Made by a program: the position numbers and the translations under genes
Source: an uncultured Gemmatimonadaceae bacterium
Lineage (GTDB): Bacteria > Gemmatimonadota > Gemmatimonadetes > Gemmatimonadales > Gemmatimonadaceae
DNA: 16,264 bases
Direction: 5' to 3'
NCBI GenBank assembly: GCA_955652635.1
Contig: CATPBN010000321.1
Span: 1 to 16,264 of the forward strand
The notes under the pieces: model-generated
What the model was told of the DNA's origin: nothing
Databases searched by the model: none
The model's input: the letters and a program-made list of their open reading frames with translations, nothing else
Part shown: in pieces, positions 1 through 7,193 of the stretch
How the letters are laid out: each line of letters opens with the position of its first letter
How positions within the stretch are numbered: the stretch's first letter is position 1

Positions 1-1
1 G

Positions 2-856
2 TCGCCGTCCGCTATCGCGGCGCTAACGCTTCTGGGTGGACGAGTCGACGAACAGACGATGCGCGGGCTGAACCGTCGAGTGGAGGTGGATGGAGAAGAC
101 GTGAGTGGCGTAGCCCGTGACGAGCTCGCCGCGCTCGGTCTAATCGGGAGAGCACAAGTGGCGCGAACAACATCGGAACAAACTCGGAGCGGCTTCGCGC
201 GATACATGTGGGATCGGCGCGCGACCCTGGCGGCATTGACCGGCCGTCACCTGGTGCTCGTCGGGCTGGCCCTACTCGCCGCGGTGATCGTGGCGCTGCC
301 GCTGGGCTTGGCACTCGAGCGAACCCGGTTGCTGGCAGAGCCTTCAATCGGTGCGCTCGGGGTCTTGCAGACTATTCCGAGCATCGCGCTCCTCGCCTTC
401 ATGATTCCTCTGCTCGGCGTTGGTGTCGTGCCGGCGCTGGTGGCGCTCTGGCTGTATGCGCTCTACCCGATTGCGCGAGGAACGTACACCGGTGTCCGGG
501 ACGCAGACCCCGAGGCAGTTGCTGCGGCCGAAGCTCTCGGGACTACTCCGGTGCAGCGGTTGATGTGGGTGCGGCTTCCGCTCGCCGCTCCGGTGATAAT
601 GGCGGGGATACGTACGGCTGCGGTGATCACCGTTGGGGCAGCGACACTCGCCGCGTTCATTGGCGCTGGAGGTCTGGGCGAACCGATCGTTGCGGGCCTG
701 GCGCTCGCTGATACGCGAATGATTCTTTCGGGCGCGCTTCCAGCCGCGGTGCTTGCCCTTGCTGTCGATGGCGTACTGGGACTAGTGGAACGGCTCATCG
801 CCCCGGCGCACCGGCGAAGCAGAATCTGGCCAAGGCAGGCCGAAGCTGCAGTCTAG
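2..856 (+). CDS. Glycine betaine/quaternary amine ABC transporter, substrate-binding tail fused to permease (5' end outside window)
   Basis: Membrane subunit of an osmoprotectant-type (OpuC/YehW/ProW-like) ABC importer. Residue numbers count from the Met at 59. Residues 64-84, 96-120, 122-140, 179-205 and 221-243 form hydrophobic segments. Residues 152-178 (EAVAAAEALGTTPVQRLMWV followed by RLPLAAP) are the EAA loop that contacts the ATPase. A free-standing permease would start at the Met at 206 (MWDRRATLAAL), but the frame is open without a stop to the left edge. The codons before 206 read LGGRVDEQTMRGLNRRVEV and then VARDELAALGL, which resembles the end of a quaternary-amine substrate-binding domain. 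I therefore infer one polypeptide in the order binding domain-permease, cut by the window. No ATPase gene is visible; it would lie to the left. The stop overlaps the convergent downstream gene by 4 bases. The permease call is secure; the fusion is likely but rests on a short stretch. Confidence 0.85.
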   Translation, partial: SPSAIAALTLLGGRVDEQTMRGLNRRVEVDGEDVSGVARDELAALGLIGRAQVARTTSEQTRSGFARYMWDRRATLAALTGRHLVLVGLALLAAVIVALPLGLALERTRLLAEPSIGALGVLQTIPSIALLAFMIPLLGVGVVPALVALWLYALYPIARGTYTGVRDADPEAVAAAEALGTTPVQRLMWVRLPLAAPVIMAGIRTAAVITVGAATLAAFIGAGGLGEPIVAGLALADTRMILSGALPAAVLALAVDGVLGLVERLIAPAHRRSRIWPRQAEAAV

Positions 857-1731
857 CTCTGGGTTGCCAGTGCTCGACAGGCTGAGACTGCCGAATCGAT
901 GAACTCGCGAACCTGCCACTCTTGTAGAGATGCGCCTTCGAGCCTCGACCCGGCTAGAACCGCGCCCATCCAGTCGCGAGTGTGCCATGTTCCACGGCCC
1001 CAGAGCGGTCGTGACCGAGCCTGTGCCGCAAGCGGGGGCGGCTGCATGCTGACGTAGAAATACGGCTCGTCGTAGTACTTATCACCGGGCTCGAGGCCGA
1101 CTCCGATGGTGCGCTCCGACGCGACGGGAATGAGCGTCGCGATGTCAAAGTCATGCGGCCAGCATCTGACGTCGCTCGCGTCGTGAATCGAGCGAGCGAG
1201 AGAACCGAGGATCGACGCGCCGTTCGCGAACCACTTCGACAGCTCCTCGAATTGCGATCGCTCACTGGCGTCGAACGAATCGCCCATTGCGACCGGATGC
1301 ATGGGAATTTCGTAGTTGCGCTTGAGCGTATACCGCGCGGCATCGATGCCCAGCTGCGTGATCTGCTCACGAATCCACTGGGTAGCCTCGACGATGGTGC
1401 GGCCATGCAACCGATATCGCGCAATTGGTTGATCCTTTTCGGTGACGATCAGCAACATAAGATCGGCCGGCCTGACACCGATGCGGAATGGCTTGCGAGC
1501 CGGGATCACTCGCGAGACCAGTCCCGCGAGAGGAGGTACCCATTCCAGGTTGGTGTGACTGTCGTCGGGCCGGTGCTCCAGGAAGGAGATTCCCGCGGCG
1601 GCGCCGAATTGCGCAGCGTGGTGCAGCTGTAGGCGCGAGTCGGAGAGGTGTGTGCTCTCTTCAGGACGGACTGCTTGCCAGGCCCTGGTGTTGGAGGATT
1701 TGGTGCGCGTTTCCTGCGGTTGGAGTTCCAC
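853..1731 (-). CDS. Conserved protein of unknown function
   Basis: A 292-residue soluble protein with no signal peptide or membrane segment; I cannot name its function. It has the look of a conserved family, with several dense motifs: LQLHHAAQF near residue 35, RPDDSHTNLEW near 54-64, FRIGVRPADLMLLI near 82-95, CWPHDFDIATLIP near 190-202, and GDKYYDEPYFYVSMQP near 216-231. The last two, rich in His, Asp and aromatic residues, could form an active site, but that is inference. The start is taken as GTG at 1731, the first usable start after an in-frame stop (1744-1746). No Shine-Dalgarno sequence is seen, and a T-rich run lies just before it, so the true start could be slightly different. Its stop interlocks with that of the transporter gene at 853-856. 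It diverges from the lipoprotein gene at 1867 across about 135 bases. Confidence 0.75.
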   Translation of the reverse strand: MELQPQETRTKSSNTRAWQAVRPEESTHLSDSRLQLHHAAQFGAAAGISFLEHRPDDSHTNLEWVPPLAGLVSRVIPARKPFRIGVRPADLMLLIVTEKDQPIARYRLHGRTIVEATQWIREQITQLGIDAARYTLKRNYEIPMHPVAMGDSFDASERSQFEELSKWFANGASILGSLARSIHDASDVRCWPHDFDIATLIPVASERTIGVGLEPGDKYYDEPYFYVSMQPPPLAAQARSRPLWGRGTWHTRDWMGAVLAGSRLEGASLQEWQVREFIDSAVSACRALATQS

Positions 1732-1854
1732 AAAAAAATCCAGTCAGAAGCTTCTCCAGCATACGAGCACAAAGGGTCAGCCACAAGCAGAGGGGATAAC
1801 CATTGCGAGGCCGTTACGTTTCCGTTCCCGTTCAGCTTACGGTGTCGCGCTGCA

Positions 1855-1860
1855 TATTTA
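1855..1860 (+). promoter_or_regulatory. Candidate -10 element for the 1867 lipoprotein gene
   Basis: TATTTA lies 6 bases before the ATG at 1867, and no Shine-Dalgarno sequence is present. This spacing would place transcription start at or next to the A of the ATG, giving a leaderless mRNA. No good -35 hexamer is seen at standard spacing, so this is tentative. Confidence 0.3.
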
Positions 1861-1866
1861 TCACAA

Positions 1867-2958
1867 ATGAAGGTTTTTCATAGCCGGGTATTTCCCGGCT
1901 GTCTGGCACTTGCGCTGACCGCCTGCCCACGCGCGGCGCCCGAGTCCAAGGTTTCTTCCGGAGTTCCGCGCTCGTTCGTGATGGGCTTTTCTGTCATCCC
2001 GCCCAAGCCCGACATAAAGGTCGCGGTGCGCTCGATGGAGATTTGGACGCAGCGAGCTGATGGCGCGATAATGCATCTCGATGTTCCGTGGGCGCTTCTC
2101 CTCGCCGGAACATCTCCTGAGGAAGCCCTCCGACGTGACGGGGTCGATCTCGAGCACTATTACCGCTTGAAGCATCTGGTGCTCGTGATCACCATCGACG
2201 TTACCAACGGTCTCGCCCGGGAGAGCGAAGCGCCGGCACTCGTGGCTGCGCACCGGAGCATATCCGAACCAGCAGTTCAACGCCTTTATCGCAACTATGT
2301 CCGTTCACTCGTCGACATGCTGCACCCGAATTATCTGGGGCTCGCCGCCGAGACAAATCTTGTTCGCCTGCTCGCCCCAAGGCCGATTTACGATGCGGTG
2401 GTGCGAATGACCAACGACGCGGCGGCCGACATTCGCAGGACGCATCCTTCGGGCGCACTGCCTTTGTACGTGAGCGTGCAGGTCGAGACTGCATGGGGGA
2501 AACTGGGCAAGCAGACCGCATTCGTCGGGATCGACCAGGACGTGCGTGACTTCCCATTCATGAACGTGATCGGGCTGTCGTCCTACCCGTATCTAGGCGG
2601 GTTCAACGATCCAGATCGCATTCCTCTCGATTATTACACTCGCGTGAGAGGCTCGAGGTCGCTGCCACTAATGGTCGTGGAGGGCGGATGGCCCTCGTCG
2701 TCGGTGCGCGGGGTATTCTCGTCTTCGCCGGAAATGCAGGCGCGATACATCGCACGCCAGGCGGAGCTCCTCGACGCAGCGAAGGGCATCGGTGCATTTC
2801 AGTTGTCGTTCAGCGATCTGGATCTGGGCAGCTTCCCGAAGCCGGTCCCCGCGATACTTCCATTGTTTGCCACACTAGGGCTCGTCGATTCGGATCTCAG
2901 ACCAAAGCCAGCTCTGACAATCTGGGACAAGGTTTATGCGCGGCCGCTCACGCGCTAA
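1867..2958 (+). CDS. Putative glycoside hydrolase-like lipoprotein (TIM-barrel, clan GH-A style)
   Basis: A 363-residue exported protein. Residues 1-20 form a lipoprotein signal (basic start, then CLALALTAC), with Cys20 as the lipidation site, so it should be membrane-anchored. The body resembles a (beta/alpha)8 glycoside hydrolase. Alternating hydrophobic strands (LVLVITIDV 103-111, LYVSVQVE 200-207, VIGLSSYPYLGGF 234-246, LPLMVVEGGWPS 266-277) carry candidate catalytic acids Glu162 (LGLAAETN) and Glu272 (VVEGGW). These positions suit the acid/base and nucleophile of a clan GH-A enzyme, perhaps GH53-like. Substrate is unknown and catalysis is inferred. The frame is open upstream to 1648, but the lipoprotein signal fixes the start at 1867. 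The last bases overlap the convergent permease gene by 4. Confidence 0.65.
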   Translation: MKVFHSRVFPGCLALALTACPRAAPESKVSSGVPRSFVMGFSVIPPKPDIKVAVRSMEIWTQRADGAIMHLDVPWALLLAGTSPEEALRRDGVDLEHYYRLKHLVLVITIDVTNGLARESEAPALVAAHRSISEPAVQRLYRNYVRSLVDMLHPNYLGLAAETNLVRLLAPRPIYDAVVRMTNDAAADIRRTHPSGALPLYVSVQVETAWGKLGKQTAFVGIDQDVRDFPFMNVIGLSSYPYLGGFNDPDRIPLDYYTRVRGSRSLPLMVVEGGWPSSSVRGVFSSSPEMQARYIARQAELLDAAKGIGAFQLSFSDLDLGSFPKPVPAILPLFATLGLVDSDLRPKPALTIWDKVYARPLTR

Positions 2959-4409
2959 GCCGCATTCGCAATCGGTCGTCTACGCAGTGTTGCCGCGCGA
3001 AACCGGCCATAAGAGAAGTAGATAGTCAGCCCAACCGCTAGCCACACGAAGAGTCTGATCCATGTTGGTAGCGGAAGCCCGGACATCAGGTAGAGGCAGA
3101 TCAAGGTTCCGACAACGGGCACCCACGGCATTCCCGGTGTTCTGAATGGACGCTGCGTTTCTGGCGCTGTCTTTCGCAGAATGAGCACGCCGGTACAAAC
3201 AATCGCGAACGCCAGAAGCGTCCCCATGCTGACTAGCAGGCCCAGGACCGTAATCGGGAATAGCCCGGAAGCAATCGCGACAAGTATACCGGTGATGATG
3301 GTCGTCACGTGTGGAGTGCGGTAGCGGGGATGCAGCTTCGCGAAGAGCGGCGGGAGCAGCCCGTCTCTGCTCATCGAATAAAAGATTCTCGACTGAGCGA
3401 GCATATTCACCAGAATCACGCTCGACAGTCCACAGATCGCGCCGATGTTGATGATGGGGGGAAGCCAGGCTAATCCAGTTGCCTGAACCGCGACTGCGAT
3501 CGGGGAGGCAACATTGAGCTTCGTGTATGGGACGAGGCCAGTCATCACAAGGCCGACGGCGATGTAGATCACGGTGCAGATAGCCAGCGATACGAGAATC
3601 CCGATCGGAATATCGCGTCCCGGATTCTTCGCTTCCTGCGAGGCGGTGGAGACCGCGTCGAATCCGATATATGCGAAGAAGATGATCCCGGCGCCGCGCA
3701 GGATTCCGCTCCATCCGAACGATCCGAACTGACCAGTGTTCGGCGGAATGAAGGGATGCAGATTCGCGGTGTTGATGTAGCGTGCGCTCGCCGCAACGAA
3801 CAGTGCCAGTACGGCGACCTTGATGATGACGATAGTGGTGTTGACTCGCGCCGATTCGCGGATTCCAATCACCAGCAGTGCAGTCAGTGCGAGACAAATC
3901 GCGACCGCGGGGAGATTGAACACTCCGATGACGTGCGTGCCATCGGGCAGGCAGATGTGAGTCCCCGGGGCACCGGTGAGGCGTGGCGGAATCGTGATGC
4001 CCATCTCGTTCAGCAAGGTGACGGCGTAGCCCGACCATCCCGCCGCCACAGTCGAGGAGCTGAGCGAGTACTCGAGAATGAGATCCCAGCCGATTATCCA
4101 CGCAACCAGCTCGCCCATCGTCGCGTAGGCGTAGGTATACGCGCTCCCGGCTATTGGAATCATGCTCGCCAGCTCGGCGTAGCAAAGACCTGCGAACACG
4201 CAGGCCATTGCGGCGAACACCATCGAGAGAGTGAGCGCCGGCCCCGCGTGTTGAGAGGCGACGTTCCCGGAGAGTACAAAAATTCCCGCGCCGATGACGG
4301 CGCCGATGCCGAGCGTGACCAGGGCAAGGGGTCCCAGCTCGCGACGCAGGGTCCCCGAGCCGGCTTCAGCGAGCAGTGAGGCGAGGTCCTTCCTGATGAA
4401 GAGCGACAT
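2955..4409 (-). CDS. APC superfamily amino acid permease, CAT (cationic amino acid transporter) type
   Basis: A 484-residue integral membrane transporter with about 12 hydrophobic segments, the usual length for this family. It begins with the APC signature GIGAVIGAGIFVLSG (residues 34-48) in TM1. It also carries the CAT-subfamily stretch AYIGFDAVSTASQEAKNPGRD, typical of YfnA/GkApcT-like permeases. It likely imports amino acids by cation symport; the specific substrate cannot be read from the sequence. The start at 4409 is chosen because GGAGG lies 4 bases upstream and the signature follows at the normal distance; the longer open frame to 4481 would add an untypical leader. A perfect palindrome at 4431-4444, 21 bases ahead of the start, is a likely binding site for the divergently encoded GntR regulator. 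Confidence 0.93.
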   Translation of the reverse strand: MSLFIRKDLASLLAEAGSGTLRRELGPLALVTLGIGAVIGAGIFVLSGNVASQHAGPALTLSMVFAAMACVFAGLCYAELASMIPIAGSAYTYAYATMGELVAWIIGWDLILEYSLSSSTVAAGWSGYAVTLLNEMGITIPPRLTGAPGTHICLPDGTHVIGVFNLPAVAICLALTALLVIGIRESARVNTTIVIIKVAVLALFVAASARYINTANLHPFIPPNTGQFGSFGWSGILRGAGIIFFAYIGFDAVSTASQEAKNPGRDIPIGILVSLAICTVIYIAVGLVMTGLVPYTKLNVASPIAVAVQATGLAWLPPIINIGAICGLSSVILVNMLAQSRIFYSMSRDGLLPPLFAKLHPRYRTPHVTTIITGILVAIASGLFPITVLGLLVSMGTLLAFAIVCTGVLILRKTAPETQRPFRTPGMPWVPVVGTLICLYLMSGLPLPTWIRLFVWLAVGLTIYFSYGRFRAATLRRRPIANAA

Positions 4410-4430
4410 CGGTCCTCCAATTGGATGCGG

Positions 4431-4444
4431 ATTTGTATACAAAT
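4431..4444. promoter_or_regulatory. Probable GntR/FCD operator (14-bp perfect palindrome)
   Basis: ATTTGTATACAAAT is perfectly self-complementary. Its core TTGTATACAA fits the TNGT...ACNA pattern of FadR/FCD-type GntR operators. It lies in the 117-base divergent region between the permease start (4409) and the regulator start (4527), close to the permease. The centre TATAC could overlap the permease -10 element, so binding would block transcription. The operator role is inferred from sequence and position. Confidence 0.65.
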
Positions 4445-4511
4445 TACAGCCCAGGATAATCCGAACTGCGGCAAGGCGCAAGACAGGCCCGTAAGCCGTG
4501 CCAGTGGGAGT

Positions 4512-4517
4512 TATATT
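4512..4517 (+). promoter_or_regulatory. Candidate -10 element of the GntR gene
   Basis: TATATT stands 9 bases before the ATG at 4527. The only purine-rich stretch (GGGAG, 4506-4510) is too far from the ATG to serve as a ribosome-binding site. This suggests a leaderless or near-leaderless transcript. The -35 region at standard spacing is a poor match. Confidence 0.35.
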
Positions 4518-4526
4518 GGCCGCATA

Positions 4527-5267
4527 ATGCCGAGACGACCTGCCCCGAGACCGAAAGCCCAGTCAGCGGGACGACGCGGAACTGGTGCGTCCGAACGCGC
4601 GAACCGGCTCTATGACTCGCTGCGAGGAATGATCGTCAAGGGACAGCTCGCGCCCGGAGCGCGGATCGTGGAAACGGAAGTCGCCGAGCGCTTCGGGGTC
4701 AGCAGAACTCCCGTTCGCGCCGCGTTTCAGCGCTTGGAGCGAGAGGGGTACGTGATTGCTTCGACCACCCATCAGGCTCGCATGACAGTGGCGCCTCTGA
4801 CCAGGGAAGATGTTCAGGAGCTGCTGGAGATCGTCGCCGAGCTGGAAGGCCTCGCGGCAAGGAATGCCGCGAGGCTTACCGGTGCCGAGAGAGAGCGGCT
4901 GGCCAGCGAACTAGAGAGTCTGAACGCGGATTTTCGCCGCGCTGCATCGGTGCGGGGAGCACAGCCGGGCAAGCTGTACGAGCTCGACGAAAAATTTCAC
5001 CGGCGCTACGTCGAAGCCGGCGCTGGCGGACGTCTTCGCTCGTTGCACGAAGCCGTCAAGCCGCAGGCGGAACGCTACATCAGGATGTATATCGCGCTTC
5101 TGCTCGACACTGTCCCAACGGCGGGAACAGAGCACGACGCCATCGTGGATGCCATTCGCACCGGGAACACAGCCGCCGCTCAACGTGCCGTTCAGACCAA
5201 CTGGCGGCATGCCGCTGATCGCCTGACTCGTGCGATCGATGTGATGGGGGAGCAGGGGAACTGGTAG
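4527..5267 (+). CDS. GntR family transcriptional regulator, FadR/FCD subfamily
   Basis: A 246-residue DNA-binding regulator. A basic, flexible N-terminus (1-20) precedes the winged helix-turn-helix at about 24-90, with recognition-helix region EVAERFGVSRTPVRAAFQRL (51-70). Residues about 95-235 form the all-helical FCD ligand domain. Asp154, His158, His203 and His228 sit where the metal-binding Asp and three His of FCD proteins are expected, so it probably senses a small carboxylate or amino acid through a bound metal. The start at 4527 (MPRRPAPRP) is preferred to the upstream in-frame ATG at 4425, which lies next to the palindrome and would encode an untypical leader. It is divergent from the amino acid permease and probably regulates it; autoregulation is possible. 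The ligand is unknown. Confidence 0.92.
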   Translation: MPRRPAPRPKAQSAGRRGTGASERANRLYDSLRGMIVKGQLAPGARIVETEVAERFGVSRTPVRAAFQRLEREGYVIASTTHQARMTVAPLTREDVQELLEIVAELEGLAARNAARLTGAERERLASELESLNADFRRAASVRGAQPGKLYELDEKFHRRYVEAGAGGRLRSLHEAVKPQAERYIRMYIALLLDTVPTAGTEHDAIVDAIRTGNTAAAQRAVQTNWRHAADRLTRAIDVMGEQGNW

Positions 5268-5350
5268 CCAGGCCCACAAACTCCAGCACGCGATAGCCAG
5301 CTCGGGAGCGCGCGCTTCTACGTCATCCGACGTATTGGGCCTGCCAAGGG

Positions 5351-5369
5351 GCGAGCATAACGTGCTCGC
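5351..5369. repeat. Inverted repeat directly before the frameshifted lipoprotein start
   Basis: GCGAGCA (5351-5357) and TGCTCGC (5363-5369) are perfect 7-base arms around TAACG. The second arm ends at the base before the ATG at 5370. It could be an operator over a -10-like CATAAC (5356-5361), or an RNA hairpin masking the start. It lacks a T-run, so it does not look like an intrinsic terminator. Confidence 0.45.
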
Positions 5370-6049
5370 ATGGCAATACTGCCACGCCTTCGCGCGCACT
5401 TCCTCAACGCGTTGATGATCGCTACGACGCTCGCCATCACAGCCTGCAAGGTTCTTGATCTCTCCGGCATGGGGGAGGTTTTCAGCAGCAACCTGACAGC
5501 GATAGGCGTTACTTCGGGGGGAGTTGTCGAAGTCGGCGACACGGTTCGACTGGAAGCCTCGGGCAGTGTAAGCGGATTGATCGGAATTTTCAGCTACGCT
5601 CCCATTCTCGACGCCGAGTGGAGTGTCTCCAATCCGCTTGTTGCGAGGCTGATCACGTTACCTCCCCCGCCTCCCGAAGATTCGTTCGCGCGCGCTCGCG
5701 TCCTCGTTCAGGGCGTACAACCTGGAACGTGACTGTCTCCGCTCAGTCGCATGGAATTCGGGGGAGCAGCGACGTCAGAGTCATACCACAGATCGACCGA
5801 ATCGAAGTTCGAGCCTCGAGCCGGACTCTATTCGTCGGCGATAGCATTCCTATCGCCATGACGGCCATAGGCAGCGATGGTAGTACAATACCGGATCTGC
5901 ACTTCACCCTCGAAGTCAGTGGCGGCGTTAAGCTGAGTATTTCGCAGGGCGTGCAAGCCGTTACCGCAGTCGAAACTGGTCCAGCAACGGTCACAGCGCG
6001 CTTCAGACGATCGGCTGGAACGCTCAATCTCACCGTATTGTCGCGCTGA
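5370..6049 (+). pseudogene. Ig-like domain lipoprotein interrupted by a one-base frameshift
   Basis: Two overlapping frames together describe one protein of about 226 residues. The first frame (5370-5732) begins with a lipoprotein signal, with lipobox LAITAC and Cys about residue 26. It continues into an Ig-like (BIG2-style) domain with VTSGGVVEVGDTVRLEASG, and ends at TGA 5730-5732 after VQGVQPGT. The second frame continues in register from GTG at 5729 as VTVSAQSHGIRGSSDVRV. It then gives a second Ig-like domain (FVGDSIPIAMTAIGSDG, then VQAVTAVETGPATVTARF) and stops at 6047-6049. One extra G near 5729 would restore GTVTVSA, the natural end of the first domain. No slippery heptamer is seen at the junction, so programmed frameshifting is unlikely; it is a real mutation or a sequencing error. 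If intact, the protein would be a cell-surface or periplasmic adhesive/structural lipoprotein. No Shine-Dalgarno sequence precedes the start. Confidence 0.75.
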
Positions 6050-6164
6050 CCATGAGGTTTGCCTCGCATGCCGGTCTTGCGGAAATCTCCAACTGCCGCA
6101 GGATAGAGTAGCACCACCGTCGACTGCAAATCCGACAACTGACCAGCTACGAGGAAGGATCACG

Positions 6165-7169
6165 ATGGCCAACCGGAAGACCCCCCGAAAAATCAAGAAG
6201 GCTGACAGCAAAAAACCTGGAGTCACCAGGAAAATCATTGCCGTGGTTGGTGCCACCGGCGCTCAGGGAGGCGGACTCGTCCGCGCGATTCTCAACGACA
6301 AGAACGGTCCATTCACGGCTCGCGCGATCACCCGAAACGTGAACTCCGATAAGGCCAAGGCATTGGCCGACGCCGGGGCCGAGGTTGTCGCGGCAGATCT
6401 CGACGATGTGAAGAGCCTCAAGCAAGCATTCGGAGGAGCCCACGGCGCTTTCTGCGTCACAAACTTCTGGGAGCACTTCAAGCCGGAAAAGGAGATCTCC
6501 CAGGCTCGCAACATGGCCCAGGCCGCAAAAGATGCGGGCGTTAAACACGTAATCTGGTCGACGCTCGAAGACACACGTCAATCGATTCCGCTGTCTGACG
6601 AGCGGATGCCCACGCTGATGGGCAAATACAAGGTTCCGCACTTCGATGGGAAGGGCGAGGCCAACGCAATTTTTACCCAGCTCGGCGTGCCAACGACGTT
6701 TCTCGTGACGTCGTTCTACTGGGAGAACTTCATCCATTTTGGAATGGGCCCGAAGAAGGGCGCCGATGGAAAGCTTGCCATCACGCTCCCGCTGGGGAGC
6801 AAAAAACTGGCGAGCATAGCGTCGGAAGACATCGGCAAGACTGCCTACGCGATCTTCGAAGACGGGGCGGAGATGATTGGCAAGACGGTCGGCATCGCCG
6901 GCGGCCACCTGACCGGGGAGCAAATGGCGAAATCGCTGTCGAAGGCGCTGGGACAGCAGGTGGTATACAACGCCGTGTCGCCAGCTGCCTATCGGGGGTT
7001 CGGCTTCCCGGGTGCCGAGGATCTGGGCAACATGTTTCAGTTCAACAGTGAATTCGAGCAGGATTGCTGTGACGCCCGGAACATCAGCGAGACAAAGAGT
7101 CTGAACCCCGAGCTTCAGACCTTCGACCGCTGGCTGGGCGAGAACAAGTCGCGAATTCCGCTCGGATAG
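6165..7169 (+). CDS. NmrA-like / atypical SDR NAD(P)-binding protein
   Basis: A 334-residue cytoplasmic Rossmann-fold protein of the NmrA/HSCARG group. After a Lys/Arg-rich N-terminus (1-23), residues 24-40 (KIIAVVGATGAQGGGLV) form the first beta strand and Gly-rich dinucleotide loop. AGAEVVAADLDD (70-81) and HGAFCVTNFWEH (93-104) are the next NmrA-type elements. The Tyr-x3-Lys motif of classical SDRs is not evident, as in NmrA proteins that sense NAD(P) redox state rather than catalyse. Lys163 in FDGKGEANAIF matches a conserved position of the family. It could instead be a reductase of the NAD(P)H:quinone type. The start is well supported: GAGGAAGG at 6151-6158 lies 6 bases ahead of the ATG. 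It ends 24 bases from the convergent coiled-coil gene, with no terminator hairpin seen between. Confidence 0.88.
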   Translation: MANRKTPRKIKKADSKKPGVTRKIIAVVGATGAQGGGLVRAILNDKNGPFTARAITRNVNSDKAKALADAGAEVVAADLDDVKSLKQAFGGAHGAFCVTNFWEHFKPEKEISQARNMAQAAKDAGVKHVIWSTLEDTRQSIPLSDERMPTLMGKYKVPHFDGKGEANAIFTQLGVPTTFLVTSFYWENFIHFGMGPKKGADGKLAITLPLGSKKLASIASEDIGKTAYAIFEDGAEMIGKTVGIAGGHLTGEQMAKSLSKALGQQVVYNAVSPAAYRGFGFPGAEDLGNMFQFNSEFEQDCCDARNISETKSLNPELQTFDRWLGENKSRIPLG

Positions 7170-7193
7170 GACCGGCGTCGACCCTCAGTAGAA

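Noticed and set aside
2980..4185. 401-residue frame on the same strand as the amino acid permease
   Set aside because: Out-of-frame shadow of the permease; Arg/His-rich low-quality composition, while the permease frame has clear family motifs.
6961..6970. Second GTATAC-containing site resembling the GntR operator core
   Set aside because: It lies inside the NmrA-like coding sequence and is not a full palindrome.
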